The notes beneath the pieces are model-generated. The model saw only the letters and a list, made by a program, of their open reading frames with translations, made no database searches and was not told where the DNA came from. DNA of 10,000 bases from Flavobacterium sp. (GTDB lineage Bacteria > Bacteroidota > Bacteroidia > Flavobacteriales > Flavobacteriaceae): NCBI RefSeq assembly GCF_020217025.1, contig NZ_JAIWOF010000096.1, forward strand, positions 1-10,000. Reading direction: 5' to 3'. Positions 1 through 7,101 of the stretch are shown one piece after another; position 1 is the stretch's first letter; the number at the start of each line of letters is the position of its first letter. The translations under genes were made by a program, and so were the position numbers.

Positions 1-302
1 GCATTCCTTTATTTATTGGAGATGTTTTGTATGCGGTTTTGATTTATTTCGGATTTCGATTTTTAATTATGGATTCGAAAAAGGCAACTTCGCTCCTACT
101 GAGTTTGCTTTTTTGTTTTGGTATTGAAATCTTACAATTGGTTCAAATTGATTGGTTACTAGCTATTAGAAAAACCACTTTAGGTCATTACATTTTGGGC
201 GAAGGTTTCCTTTGGTTGGATTTATTTTGCTATATAATGGGAACTTTGATGGCTTTTCTAATAGATGAGAAACTTATTAAAACTCAAAACTTAAACTCGT
301 AG
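1..302 (+). CDS. DUF2809 family small integral membrane protein (3' part only)
   Basis: The open frame is already running at the first complete codon (position 3) and ends in TAG at 300-302, so the true start lies before the window; the in-frame TTG at 27 is probably not the start. About 99 C-terminal residues are visible. They contain the hallmarks of DUF2809 (called YjgA-family ribosomal maturation protein in some databases): a GDVLYAVLIY segment, then E-x-LQL with a following WLLAIRKT, then GHYILGEGF and a DLFCYIMGT helix. Three hydrophobic helices are visible. The family has about 120-140 residues and sits in the inner membrane; its biochemical role is not established, so none is claimed. 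The last 26 bp overlap the 3' end of the convergent porin gene. Confidence 0.8.
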   Translation, partial: IPLFIGDVLYAVLIYFGFRFLIMDSKKATSLLLSLLFCFGIEILQLVQIDWLLAIRKTTLGHYILGEGFLWLDLFCYIMGTLMAFLIDEKLIKTQNLNS

Positions 303-1326
303 TAACAAAAAAGTTATTGGATTTATTATCGAAGAAAATAGCTTCTTTAGAATCTAAATATCGTGCTTCGGTTCTTAATTTTACTTTTGAATTAGGCAAA
401 TAATCAAAGTTTAAGGAAGCTCCTGATGTTTTAAATGCATCAGAAGTAGCAATAATCACATTGTTTTCATCTTGATAATATTCCACTCGAACAGCGGTTT
501 GCCATTTTGTATTTATCGAATATTGCGCAATCAAAACTGGACTCATCCAATACAAATGTTTATCATTTAAAGAAGAACTGTCTTGAATTCCGAAATCAAA
601 TCCTAAAATAGTGCGCCATTTTGAATTCCAAGTATTGTCCCAATATAAATTATTGAAATAACGCATTGCTAATTCGGTTCCATAGAATTCCTTTCCTATA
701 AAAGTACTCCAATTCAATGTCGCTTTTTCAGAAGGTTTGTAAATAATTTGAGTCCCTAAAGCTGGAGCAACGTCTTTTTGTGGTTTGTTGATACGTTGCC
801 AGCCATTCGTTACTAATCCCGAAAAACTCCATTTGTCATTTGGTTTGTAATTATACTTAACTCCTGTCATAAAATAAGGTGAATTTTCCGCTAAAATAGA
901 ACGTGTTAGAGTTAGATTAGAAGCCGTTGTTGCCGATTCAAATCCGATGTAACTTGGCATAATTCCGACTTCAATAGATGATTTTTTGTTGTCGTTTAAA
1001 TACATTCCTACATAAGCTTCGCTTACTAATTTAATGTCTTCCGAAGCGTAATTATCCTCAACATACGTTCCTGCATGAATAGCAATTGAAGCATAAGTAT
1101 TTCCGTATTGCAATTGCGTACGAATTAATCCATTGTTTACATTAAACTCATTGTGACGGTTGTAATTGTACATAAATGGAAGTTTAGTATCCGTTGTTGG
1201 ATTACTAAAATCATACGCATAATACGTTTCTAAAAAACCAGAGACTTTAATTTTTAAGGAATCTTTTTCTTGAGCAAATGAAATTGCAGAAAAACCAATC
1301 ATTAAAACCTTAATTATATTTTTCAT
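277..1326 (-). CDS. BBP2-type outer-membrane beta-barrel porin
   Basis: A 349-residue exported protein. Residues 1-18 form a signal peptide with a likely cut at FA-Q (18/19). The mature part has alternating aromatic/polar strands, an early SGFLETYYAYDF segment and a NVNNGLIRTQLQYG strand, fitting the putative beta-barrel porin-2 (OmpL-like, BBP2) family. It ends in Phe (SLSFEF), as expected for the C-terminal beta-signal recognised by the BAM machinery. Established for the family: outer-membrane barrels that probably let small solutes through. Its ATG (1326-1324) follows the kup stop codon with no intervening base, so it is last in the kinase-regulator-84aa-kup operon. I infer a role in passage of K+ or other small ions across the outer membrane, but substrate specificity cannot be read from sequence. 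An AG-rich stretch precedes the ATG and may act as the ribosome site. Confidence 0.8.
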   Translation of the reverse strand: MKNIIKVLMIGFSAISFAQEKDSLKIKVSGFLETYYAYDFSNPTTDTKLPFMYNYNRHNEFNVNNGLIRTQLQYGNTYASIAIHAGTYVEDNYASEDIKLVSEAYVGMYLNDNKKSSIEVGIMPSYIGFESATTASNLTLTRSILAENSPYFMTGVKYNYKPNDKWSFSGLVTNGWQRINKPQKDVAPALGTQIIYKPSEKATLNWSTFIGKEFYGTELAMRYFNNLYWDNTWNSKWRTILGFDFGIQDSSSLNDKHLYWMSPVLIAQYSINTKWQTAVRVEYYQDENNVIIATSDAFKTSGASLNFDYLPNSKVKLRTEARYLDSKEAIFFDNKSNNFFVTTSLSFEF

Positions 1327-3264
1327 CTATTTCTTTCTATTTAATGGAATATTTGTTGTTGGTTGATATACCATCGGAAGTTCTTCAACTACAACATCAC
1401 TTTTATCTAAACCAAATGCCTTTGTATCTGAAATAGACATTCTTTTCAAGATAAAATAACTATTAATTAACCACCCTTCTTTTACAGAGAATTCATTTTC
1501 AACTGATAAAAATTTCTCTAAAATTACAAATTTAAAGTCAGGTTCTGCGTTGTATTTAGTTGAACCATCTGGTCGAGTATGTAAATTTAACTCATTTTGT
1601 TGCACTAAATCTTGAACGATTTTTTTGAAATACAATTCTACTTTTGGTTGAATTCTAAACCCAACATTTAAAACAATTTTTATTACTGTATCATCAATAA
1701 TTTCATGAACTTCATAATCTAGTGTGAAAGGTTCATCGGTACGGTTAATGTGTAAAAACCAATATACATCAGCTCTTTTTGGTTTTTTTGAAAAAATTGA
1801 TTTAATGATTTTCTCTTCAATTTGGTTAAGTTTATCCGCTTTTGATAGATAAATTAAATGCGTTGAATATTTTGGAATTGTATCATCGTTACTTAATTCT
1901 TCTAGTTTAAAAGCATGTTCTTTTATGTTTTCAAATTTTAAAAACTTATTATTGATTTTTCTTGAATAATACCAAACATACATCACCATAAATATGAACA
2001 ACTCAAAGAATAAAAACATCCATCTTTCTTTGATTTTTACCACATTTGCAGCAAAAAATGAAAGTTCGATTACTGCAAAAACGAATAATATCAAGGCAAT
2101 CCAACCGATTTTCATTTTCTCGATGTAAAACAAATAATACGACAATAAAAAGGTGGTCATCAACATCGCTACGGTTATAGAAAAACCATAAGCCGCTTCC
2201 ATATGTTCGGAATTTTTAAAATACAAAATCATCAAAACACAGCCAATCCATAAAATTGTATTAACAGAAGGAATGTAAATTTGACCTTTCGTATTTGTTG
2301 GATTTTTCAAAGCAACTCTTGGCCAAAAATTAAGGGAAATTGCTTCATTAATTAAGGTAAAAGAACCACTAATCAAAGCTTGAGACGCAATAATGGCTGC
2401 CATTGTAGCGATAATGATACCAAAAATTAAAAACCATTGAGGCATAATCGAATAAAACGGATTTCTACCCTCAAGAAATTGACTTCCTTGTGTCATTATC
2501 CATGCGCCTTGACCTAAATAATTAACGACTAAAGCTGTTTTTACAAAAACCCATGTGATTCGTATATTGTCTCTTCCACAATGTCCTAAATCTGAATACA
2601 ATGCTTCTGCTCCTGTGGTACAAAGAAATACGGCTCCAAGTAACCAAAAACCATGTGGATATTCAACTAATAATCGATAAGCATACATTGGATTTAAAGC
2701 TTCTAAAATTTCTGGATGAATAACAATTTGTGAAATTCCCAAAACTAATAACATCGAAAACCAAACTACCATGGCTGGGCCAAAAAAGAAACCTACTTTT
2801 TGAGTTCCAAATCTTTGAAACAAAAACAAACCAGATAAAATAGCTGTAACAATAGGAACTGTAGGCAAACTCGGTATAAGAACTTCCAAACCTTCTACAG
2901 CAGATGCTACCGAAATAGGTGGTGTTATAATACCATCCGCTAAAAGTGTGGTAGCGCCTAAAATAGTTGGAATCACTAATTTTCCTTTCCCAAAACGTTT
3001 AATCAAAGCATATAATGAAAAAACACCGCCTTCACCATGATTATCAGCTCTTAATGTCAATATAATATATTTAAAAGTCGTTTGAAATGTCAATGTCCAA
3101 AAAACACAAGAAATTCCTCCATATACAAGCATTTTGGATATTTCTCTATCTCCTACAATTGCTTTCATTACATATAGTGGACTCGTTCCTATATCTCCAT
3201 AAATGATTCCTAATGCTACTAAAAGTGTTGCTGCTGTTACTTTTTGATAATTTGAATTACTCAT
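1327..3264 (-). CDS. kup: Kup/HAK/KT-family potassium uptake transporter
   Basis: A 645-residue protein of normal length for Kup, a K+/H+ symporter of the inner membrane. Visible family signatures are GIIYGDIGTSPLY (19-31), ADNHGEGG (73-80), LLADGIITPPISVASAVEG (107-125) and TTGAEALYSDLGHCG (216-230). Asp24 and Glu124 lie in the motifs that carry the acidic residues needed for transport in characterised members. About 12 membrane segments fill residues 12-435, followed by a soluble C-terminal domain of roughly 210 residues that begins with a basic stretch (YYSRKINNKF) and is typical of the family. The ATG overlaps the stop codon of the 84-residue gene in an ATGA quadruplet, suggesting translational coupling. 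The position downstream of a Kdp-like sensor/regulator pair suggests K+- or turgor-responsive expression, unlike the commonly constitutive E. coli kup. Confidence 0.95.
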   Translation of the reverse strand: MSNSNYQKVTAATLLVALGIIYGDIGTSPLYVMKAIVGDREISKMLVYGGISCVFWTLTFQTTFKYIILTLRADNHGEGGVFSLYALIKRFGKGKLVIPTILGATTLLADGIITPPISVASAVEGLEVLIPSLPTVPIVTAILSGLFLFQRFGTQKVGFFFGPAMVVWFSMLLVLGISQIVIHPEILEALNPMYAYRLLVEYPHGFWLLGAVFLCTTGAEALYSDLGHCGRDNIRITWVFVKTALVVNYLGQGAWIMTQGSQFLEGRNPFYSIMPQWFLIFGIIIATMAAIIASQALISGSFTLINEAISLNFWPRVALKNPTNTKGQIYIPSVNTILWIGCVLMILYFKNSEHMEAAYGFSITVAMLMTTFLLSYYLFYIEKMKIGWIALILFVFAVIELSFFAANVVKIKERWMFLFFELFIFMVMYVWYYSRKINNKFLKFENIKEHAFKLEELSNDDTIPKYSTHLIYLSKADKLNQIEEKIIKSIFSKKPKRADVYWFLHINRTDEPFTLDYEVHEIIDDTVIKIVLNVGFRIQPKVELYFKKIVQDLVQQNELNLHTRPDGSTKYNAEPDFKFVILEKFLSVENEFSVKEGWLINSYFILKRMSISDTKAFGLDKSDVVVEELPMVYQPTTNIPLNRKK

Positions 3265-3515
3265 TTTTTTATTGTATTTATATTTTTAATAAAGTGTGCT
3301 GCATAATACATTCCTAATTTTTCAGCTACTAAACTCAAATCATTGAGTTGGTTTTCTAAAGCGTCTTCTCGTTGTGGACATTGATTAATTTTGATGAATT
3401 CTCGAAGCCAACAATCTGAATTTGAATTAGGTTGCCTTGGATTAATTGCGTTATTTAAAGACAAACTATCGCTGTTGCTTGGCACATTAGCTGTGTTGCT
3501 GTCTGAATTTTCCAT
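3261..3515 (-). CDS. Unrecognised 84-residue soluble protein between the regulator and kup
   Basis: I do not recognise a family. It is credible as a gene because its ATG (3515-3513) lies 12 bp after the response-regulator stop and its stop overlaps the kup start by 4 bp (ATGA). Residues 1-34 are rich in Ser, Asn and Asp and look disordered. Residues 35-80 look folded and mostly helical, with two cysteines (Cys35 and Cys46) around an amphipathic WLREFIKIN segment, then EDALENQLNDLSLVAEKLG and an aromatic end (MYYAAHFIKN). There is no signal peptide or membrane span, so it is probably cytoplasmic. It is not a KdpF-like peptide, which would be a single hydrophobic helix. By position it might modulate Kup or the kinase, but that is inference only. 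The leader lacks a Shine-Dalgarno motif, as in its neighbours. Confidence 0.7.
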   Translation of the reverse strand: MENSDSNTANVPSNSDSLSLNNAINPRQPNSNSDCWLREFIKINQCPQREDALENQLNDLSLVAEKLGMYYAAHFIKNINTIKK

Positions 3516-3527
3516 ATGTAATGATTT

Positions 3528-4211
3528 TTATGTCAGAATAAATCGATAACCAATTCCGCTTTCGGTGAGAATCATTTCGGGATGATTGGCATCTTTCTCA
3601 ATTTTCTTTCTTAATTGTGCTACAAACACTCGTAGATATTGGGTTTGGTCGCTATAACTTTTTCCCCAGATTTCCTTTAATAAGTATTGATGTGTTAATA
3701 CTTTTCCTTCGTTTTTTGCCAAAATGGCTAATAAATTAAACTCGGTTTGTGTTAGTTTAACTTCTTCGTTATTCACTTTTACAATTCGCCCTATCAAATC
3801 AATTGAAAAATTAGTAGAACTAATTATTGGTTCTGAAGCTTCTTTGATGTGATTTCTCATATGAGAACGCACTCTTGCTAATAATTCCTGTGTTCTAAAA
3901 GGCTTTATCAAATAATCATTAGCTCCATTATCCAACGCTTTTACAATTTCTGATTCTTCACTTTTAACCGATAAAATCATGATTGGGTTTAAATACCATT
4001 CGCGCAATTGTTTCAGTACTTTTTGTCCGTCAACATCAGGCAAACCGAGGTCAAGCATAATCAAATCGGGTTGAAAGGTTGCAGCAAAACGAATCCCTTC
4101 TAAAGCATTCTCGGCTAGTTTTACCTCAAAATCATTTGTACTTAAAGTAATTTCTAAAAGTTTTCTGATTTGCGATTCATCATCTATGACTAAAATTCGA
4201 CACTTATTCAT
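3528..4211 (-). CDS. KdpE-like OmpR/PhoB-family response regulator
   Basis: A 227-residue two-domain DNA-binding regulator. The receiver domain (about 4-118) has the acidic pair Asp10/Asp11, the phospho-acceptor Asp54 (in MLDLGLPDVDG), Ser81 and Lys103 (IKPF), so all catalytic residues are present. The segment WYLNPIMILSVKSEE (72-86) resembles KdpE rather than a generic PhoB. The C-terminal winged helix (about 130-225) contains LTQTEFNLLAILAKNEGKVLTH-type helices, LRVFVAQLRKKIE as the recognition region and GIGYRF at the wing. Its ATG overlaps the kinase stop codon region by 8 bp, so the pair is almost certainly cognate. Kdp regulators respond to low K+ or osmotic stress; here the likely target is its own operon including kup, because no kdpFABC genes lie in the window. 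The cognate pairing is strong; the KdpE label is a similarity call. Confidence 0.9.
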   Translation of the reverse strand: MNKCRILVIDDESQIRKLLEITLSTNDFEVKLAENALEGIRFAATFQPDLIMLDLGLPDVDGQKVLKQLREWYLNPIMILSVKSEESEIVKALDNGANDYLIKPFRTQELLARVRSHMRNHIKEASEPIISSTNFSIDLIGRIVKVNNEEVKLTQTEFNLLAILAKNEGKVLTHQYLLKEIWGKSYSDQTQYLRVFVAQLRKKIEKDANHPEMILTESGIGYRFILT

Positions 4212-5274
4212 TTTCTGTCGGATTAAATTTTGAAACTTCGGTTTTAATTTTGATTATGAATTTGGCTCCACCTTCTACTCTATTTTCTAATGATACAGTT
4301 CCGTTTTGCGCTTCAACGAAACCTTTTACAATTGATAATCCCAAACCAGAACCGCCTGGTCGCGAATTTTTGAGTCGGTAAAATTTATCAAAAACAAGAG
4401 CAATTTCATCTTCAGGAAATCCATTTCCTTCATCTAAAATTATAATTTGTAATGTATCTTCTGTAAATGATAAATCGATATTTATAGTGCTTTTTGGTGG
4501 CGTGTAAATTATGGCATTGTTTAATAAATTATAAATTACATGCTCTGTTAAACCATAATCCAATTTAAAAAGTGGTAAACTTTGGGGAACAGTAACTATT
4601 ATTTTTTGCGAATACGATTTAATTTTTAAAGCTCTAATTACCTCATAAACAATTTCATTTACATCAACCCAATCCATTTTTGGAACTATAACGCCCGATT
4701 CTAATCGCGACATGTTCAATAAATTTTCAACCTGATTATTCAATCTCAAAGAAGCAATCGAAATTTCTTCCAATAATTTTTCCTTTTGACTTTCAGTCAT
4801 AATTGCATTGCTTTGAAGCGCATCGGTTGAACCAATAATGGCAGCAATAGGTGTTTTTAATTCGTGCGATAAACTATCTAAAAGGGTATTGTAGAGTTTT
4901 ATGGATTTCAATTTCGACTCTTTTTCATTTGCAATTCGTTCAATCTGTCTTATTTTAAAGGTTAAAACAGCATTAATCAAAGCAATTACAAAGTACATGA
5001 AAAACATGAATTGGTCTTCTGTATTTCCGATATGAAATGTAAAATAAGGCTTTATAAAAAAGAAATTCCAAATTAAAGCACTCAAAACTGCAGCTAATAA
5101 TGTGGGAACAATTCTATAAAACATGGCTACAAAAGAAACCGTAACCAAAAGAATAAAAGCAATAACCTTATAACCAATAATATCTTTAAATGCAAAGCAA
5201 ACAAGCGAAACCAGCATCACTAATATTATGCTGAAAACATATTGATTATTAAGATTTGATGTTCTACTAAACAC
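4204..5274 (-). CDS. KdpD-like membrane histidine kinase lacking the soluble N-terminal sensor half
   Basis: A 356-residue sensor kinase. Four closely spaced membrane helices (about 13-28, 33-51, 55-74, 88-106) form a DUF4118 domain, with the typical ALIWNFFFIKPYFTFHIGN loop (66-84). A short coiled linker leads to the dimerisation/phosphoacceptor domain with His137 in SLSHELKTP. The ATPase domain shows the N box (YNLLNNA, 248-254), G1 (DEGNGFP, 281-287), F box (FDKFYR, 295-300) and G2 (GGSGLGLSI, 307-315), so it should be active. E. coli KdpD has about 890 residues, beginning with a Walker-type KdpD domain and a Usp-like domain; both are absent. The start is GTG at 5274-5272, forced by an in-frame TAA two codons upstream; the next in-frame ATG would cut into helix 1. 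It overlaps the regulator gene by 8 bp. Confidence 0.9.
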   Translation of the reverse strand: MFSRTSNLNNQYVFSIILVMLVSLVCFAFKDIIGYKVIAFILLVTVSFVAMFYRIVPTLLAAVLSALIWNFFFIKPYFTFHIGNTEDQFMFFMYFVIALINAVLTFKIRQIERIANEKESKLKSIKLYNTLLDSLSHELKTPIAAIIGSTDALQSNAIMTESQKEKLLEEISIASLRLNNQVENLLNMSRLESGVIVPKMDWVDVNEIVYEVIRALKIKSYSQKIIVTVPQSLPLFKLDYGLTEHVIYNLLNNAIIYTPPKSTINIDLSFTEDTLQIIILDEGNGFPEDEIALVFDKFYRLKNSRPGGSGLGLSIVKGFVEAQNGTVSLENRVEGGAKFIIKIKTEVSKFNPTENE

Positions 5275-5304
5275 GCTTTAAAACTTTACCATTGAATTAC
5301 TTGG

Positions 5305-5312
5305 CAAAGATA
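5305..5312 (-). promoter_or_regulatory. Bacteroidetes-type -7 promoter element for the kinase-regulator-kup operon
   Basis: On the minus strand this reads TATCTTTG, an exact match to the TAnnTTTG element used by the primary sigma factor of Bacteroidetes. It lies 30 bp upstream of the GTG start of the kinase and would give a short leader of about 25 nt. No TTG sits at the expected -33 distance, so the promoter may be weak or need an activator, which would suit autoregulation by the response regulator. Confidence 0.55.
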
Positions 5313-5319
5313 AGTTGGG

Positions 5320-5340
5320 TTTTATAAATAGCGTATAAAA
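5320..5340. repeat. AT-rich inverted repeat upstream of the kinase promoter element
   Basis: Perfect 7-bp arms, TTTTATA (5320-5326) and TATAAAA (5334-5340), flank a 7-nt spacer (AATAGCG). The repeat begins 8 bp upstream of the -7 element of the kinase operon and covers its -33 region, where an operator or activator site could lie. A weak hairpin at the end of the upstream NTF2-like transcript is the other reading, but with only A:T pairs and no following U-tract on the minus strand a terminator is unlikely. AT-rich sequence makes chance repeats of this length fairly common. Confidence 0.35.
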
Positions 5341-5354
5341 GAAAAGCTAATAAG

Positions 5355-5369
5355 TATAAAGATTTTATA
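5355..5369. repeat. Second TATAAA/TTTATA inverted repeat in the same intergenic region
   Basis: Arms TATAAA (5355-5360) and TTTATA (5364-5369) surround GAT. The arms match the core of the repeat at 5320-5340, so the same hexamer occurs four times within about 50 bp. The right arm overlaps the last codons of the NTF2-like gene. It may be a second half of a regulatory array or a chance product of base composition. Confidence 0.3.
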
Positions 5370-5805
5370 AAGATTTCTTTCTTCTAGTATCAATTAAATG
5401 AATAATTTGCCATTTTCCGTTGTCGTTGTACAAGGTAAAAGCGTTGGCACCAATATGACTTAGCTTATCATTTACATAAAATTCATACGGAGTCCACACG
5501 TGTGCTAAGTTGCCATCAATTTCTACTTTATAATCAAGTAATTTTTCGAATATTTTCAAATTTGAAGGAATAGTAGCTATTGAATTTAAAAATTCATCAA
5601 ACTCTTCATCAATGAGTTTGTTACCTTCTTTTGTGTTAGCAATTGTTCTCATTACAATTTCAGGATGACACAATTGTTTAAGAGCAGTTGTGTCTTTATC
5701 ATGAAAAGCAATAAAAAAATCATCCACCACTTTTTTTGGATTTGTATCTTGCGCAAAAAGAGAACTAGTTATTCCAAGAAGAAACAGAAAAAACAATGAT
5801 TTCAT
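5365..5805 (-). CDS. Exported NTF2-like / SnoaL-type small protein
   Basis: A 146-residue protein with a clear signal peptide (1-18, cut at FA-Q), hence periplasmic or surface-exposed. The mature part has the NTF2-like cone fold pattern: a first helix KKVVDDFFIAFHDKD followed by TALKQLCHPEIVMRT, a central strand KVEIDGNLAHVWTPYEFYVNDK, and closing strands NAFTLYNDNGKWQIIHLIDTRRK. These small domains bind or turn over varied small ligands, and no catalytic set can be assigned here. The ATG (5805-5803) lies 9 bp after the nhaD stop, so it is very likely co-transcribed with nhaD. Whether it has any part in ion homeostasis is unknown; similar proteins are common in Flavobacteriaceae as stand-alone genes. 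A DUF4440 label is an alternative subfamily call. Confidence 0.8.
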   Translation of the reverse strand: MKSLFFLFLLGITSSLFAQDTNPKKVVDDFFIAFHDKDTTALKQLCHPEIVMRTIANTKEGNKLIDEEFDEFLNSIATIPSNLKIFEKLLDYKVEIDGNLAHVWTPYEFYVNDKLSHIGANAFTLYNDNGKWQIIHLIDTRRKKSL

Positions 5806-5814
5806 TCTAATATT

Positions 5815-7101
5815 TTAATGCATTAGTAGCACTTGAATCAAATATGTTACAATACCAGCAACATAACCCGCAATAGCTAAAGGAGTTATTTTTTTCAAAT
5901 ACCACATGAAAGTAATTTTTTCCTTTTCCATAACAGCAATTCCTGCGGCCGAACCAATTACTAACATACTTCCACCTGTTCCTGCACAAAGAGCTATAAA
6001 TTCCCATAAAGTGTGATCCATTGGATACTCTGCTAATGAGAACATACCTTGTGTTGCTGCTACTAAACTTCCGTTATCTACAATTGAAGATAGAACTCCA
6101 ATAGCAACAATCATAGAATCTGTATTTGGTAAGTTTGTAATTAAAATGTTTGCTAATTCTCTTAAAACTCCTACTTCTTGCAAAGCAAATACCATTAATA
6201 AAATTCCCATGAAATAAAGTATTGAACTAATATCAACTTTCGTTAACGCGTACGCTACTGAGAATTTATCTTTTTCATCTTGTGTTTTATTTCTATGATA
6301 CATTATTGAAACTAAAGAAACCATTGATAATGAAATTAAAACTCCAATAAATGGTGGTAATCCTGTTAATGTTTTAATTACTGGAACCATTACTAATCCT
6401 ACTACACCAGCTATAAAAACACTCATACTCCCTCGCATTTTTTCTTCTTGACGCACTTGAGCCATGGATACCTGTGCTCTCAAAACTGCAAAACCTTTCA
6501 TTCTAAAACTAGCTATCAATACAGGCACTAACAATACCATAATAGATGGCAAAATCAATGCTTTCACAATTCCAAAAGAACTTACTTGTCCGCCTATCCA
6601 TAATAAAGTTGTGGTAACGTCTCCTATTGGACTAAAAGCTCCTCCAGCATTAGCTGCGATTACAACGATTCCTGTCAATACCATTCTGATTTCGCCTTTT
6701 GGCATTAACTTTCTTAGTAAAGTTACCATAATAATTGCTGTAGCTAAATTGTCTAATAAAGCCGAAAGAATAAAGGTTATAAAGGCAACTATCCAAAGTA
6801 ATTTTAACACAGAGGTTGTTCTAATTCTACTAGTAATAACGGTAAAACCTTTGTGAATATCAATTAATTCAACAATTGTCATAGCTCCCATTAAAAATAT
6901 AAGTAAGCCTGAAATCTCACCAAAATATTCCATTAACTTTTCAGTTACTAAATGTTGATCATCATGACTAAATATGGCTATGACAACCCAACAAATTGTT
7001 CCAGTAAGTAAAGCAGTAATTGTTTTATTTATTCGTATGGGAGATTCGAGAATAACCGATAAGTAACCTAGAATTGCGACAGCAAGTAATATAGATATCA
7101 T
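5815..7101 (-). CDS. nhaD: NhaD-type Na+/H+ antiporter
   Basis: A 428-residue inner-membrane protein of the ion-transporter superfamily, about 12 membrane segments, of usual length for NhaD. Diagnostic features are two inverted-repeat re-entrant motifs: LSALLDNLATAIIM (112-125) with ANAGGAFSPIGDVTTTLLW (150-168) in the first half, and SSIVDNGSLVAAT (338-350) with CAGTGGSMLVIGSAAG (372-387) in the second. Asp117/Asn118 and Asp342/Asn343 are the likely ion-binding positions. NhaD exports Na+ (and Li+) in exchange for protons, important at alkaline pH or in salt. In the second motif the residues after Asp-Asn are Gly-Ser, where I recall Val-Pro in characterised NhaD proteins. The gene heads an operon with the NTF2-like gene, and its ATG (7101-7099) overlaps the stop of a tiny leader frame by ATGA. 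Confidence 0.92.
   Translation of the reverse strand: MISILLAVAILGYLSVILESPIRINKTITALLTGTICWVVIAIFSHDDQHLVTEKLMEYFGEISGLLIFLMGAMTIVELIDIHKGFTVITSRIRTTSVLKLLWIVAFITFILSALLDNLATAIIMVTLLRKLMPKGEIRMVLTGIVVIAANAGGAFSPIGDVTTTLLWIGGQVSSFGIVKALILPSIMVLLVPVLIASFRMKGFAVLRAQVSMAQVRQEEKMRGSMSVFIAGVVGLVMVPVIKTLTGLPPFIGVLISLSMVSLVSIMYHRNKTQDEKDKFSVAYALTKVDISSILYFMGILLMVFALQEVGVLRELANILITNLPNTDSMIVAIGVLSSIVDNGSLVAATQGMFSLAEYPMDHTLWEFIALCAGTGGSMLVIGSAAGIAVMEKEKITFMWYLKKITPLAIAGYVAGIVTYLIQVLLMH

Noticed and set aside
5313..5364. Rho-independent terminator after the NTF2-like gene
   Set aside because: The only hairpins are made of A:T pairs and are not followed by a U-tract on the minus strand.
5807..6007. 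66-codon minus-strand open frame
   Set aside because: It lies inside nhaD on the same strand in another frame and has a Cys/Trp/Asn-rich composition with no domain; nhaD is unmistakable in the main frame.
6464..6856. 130-codon plus-strand open frame
   Set aside because: Antisense to nhaD; the Ile/Thr/Lys-rich sequence is the reverse reading of membrane helices and has no recognisable fold or start context.
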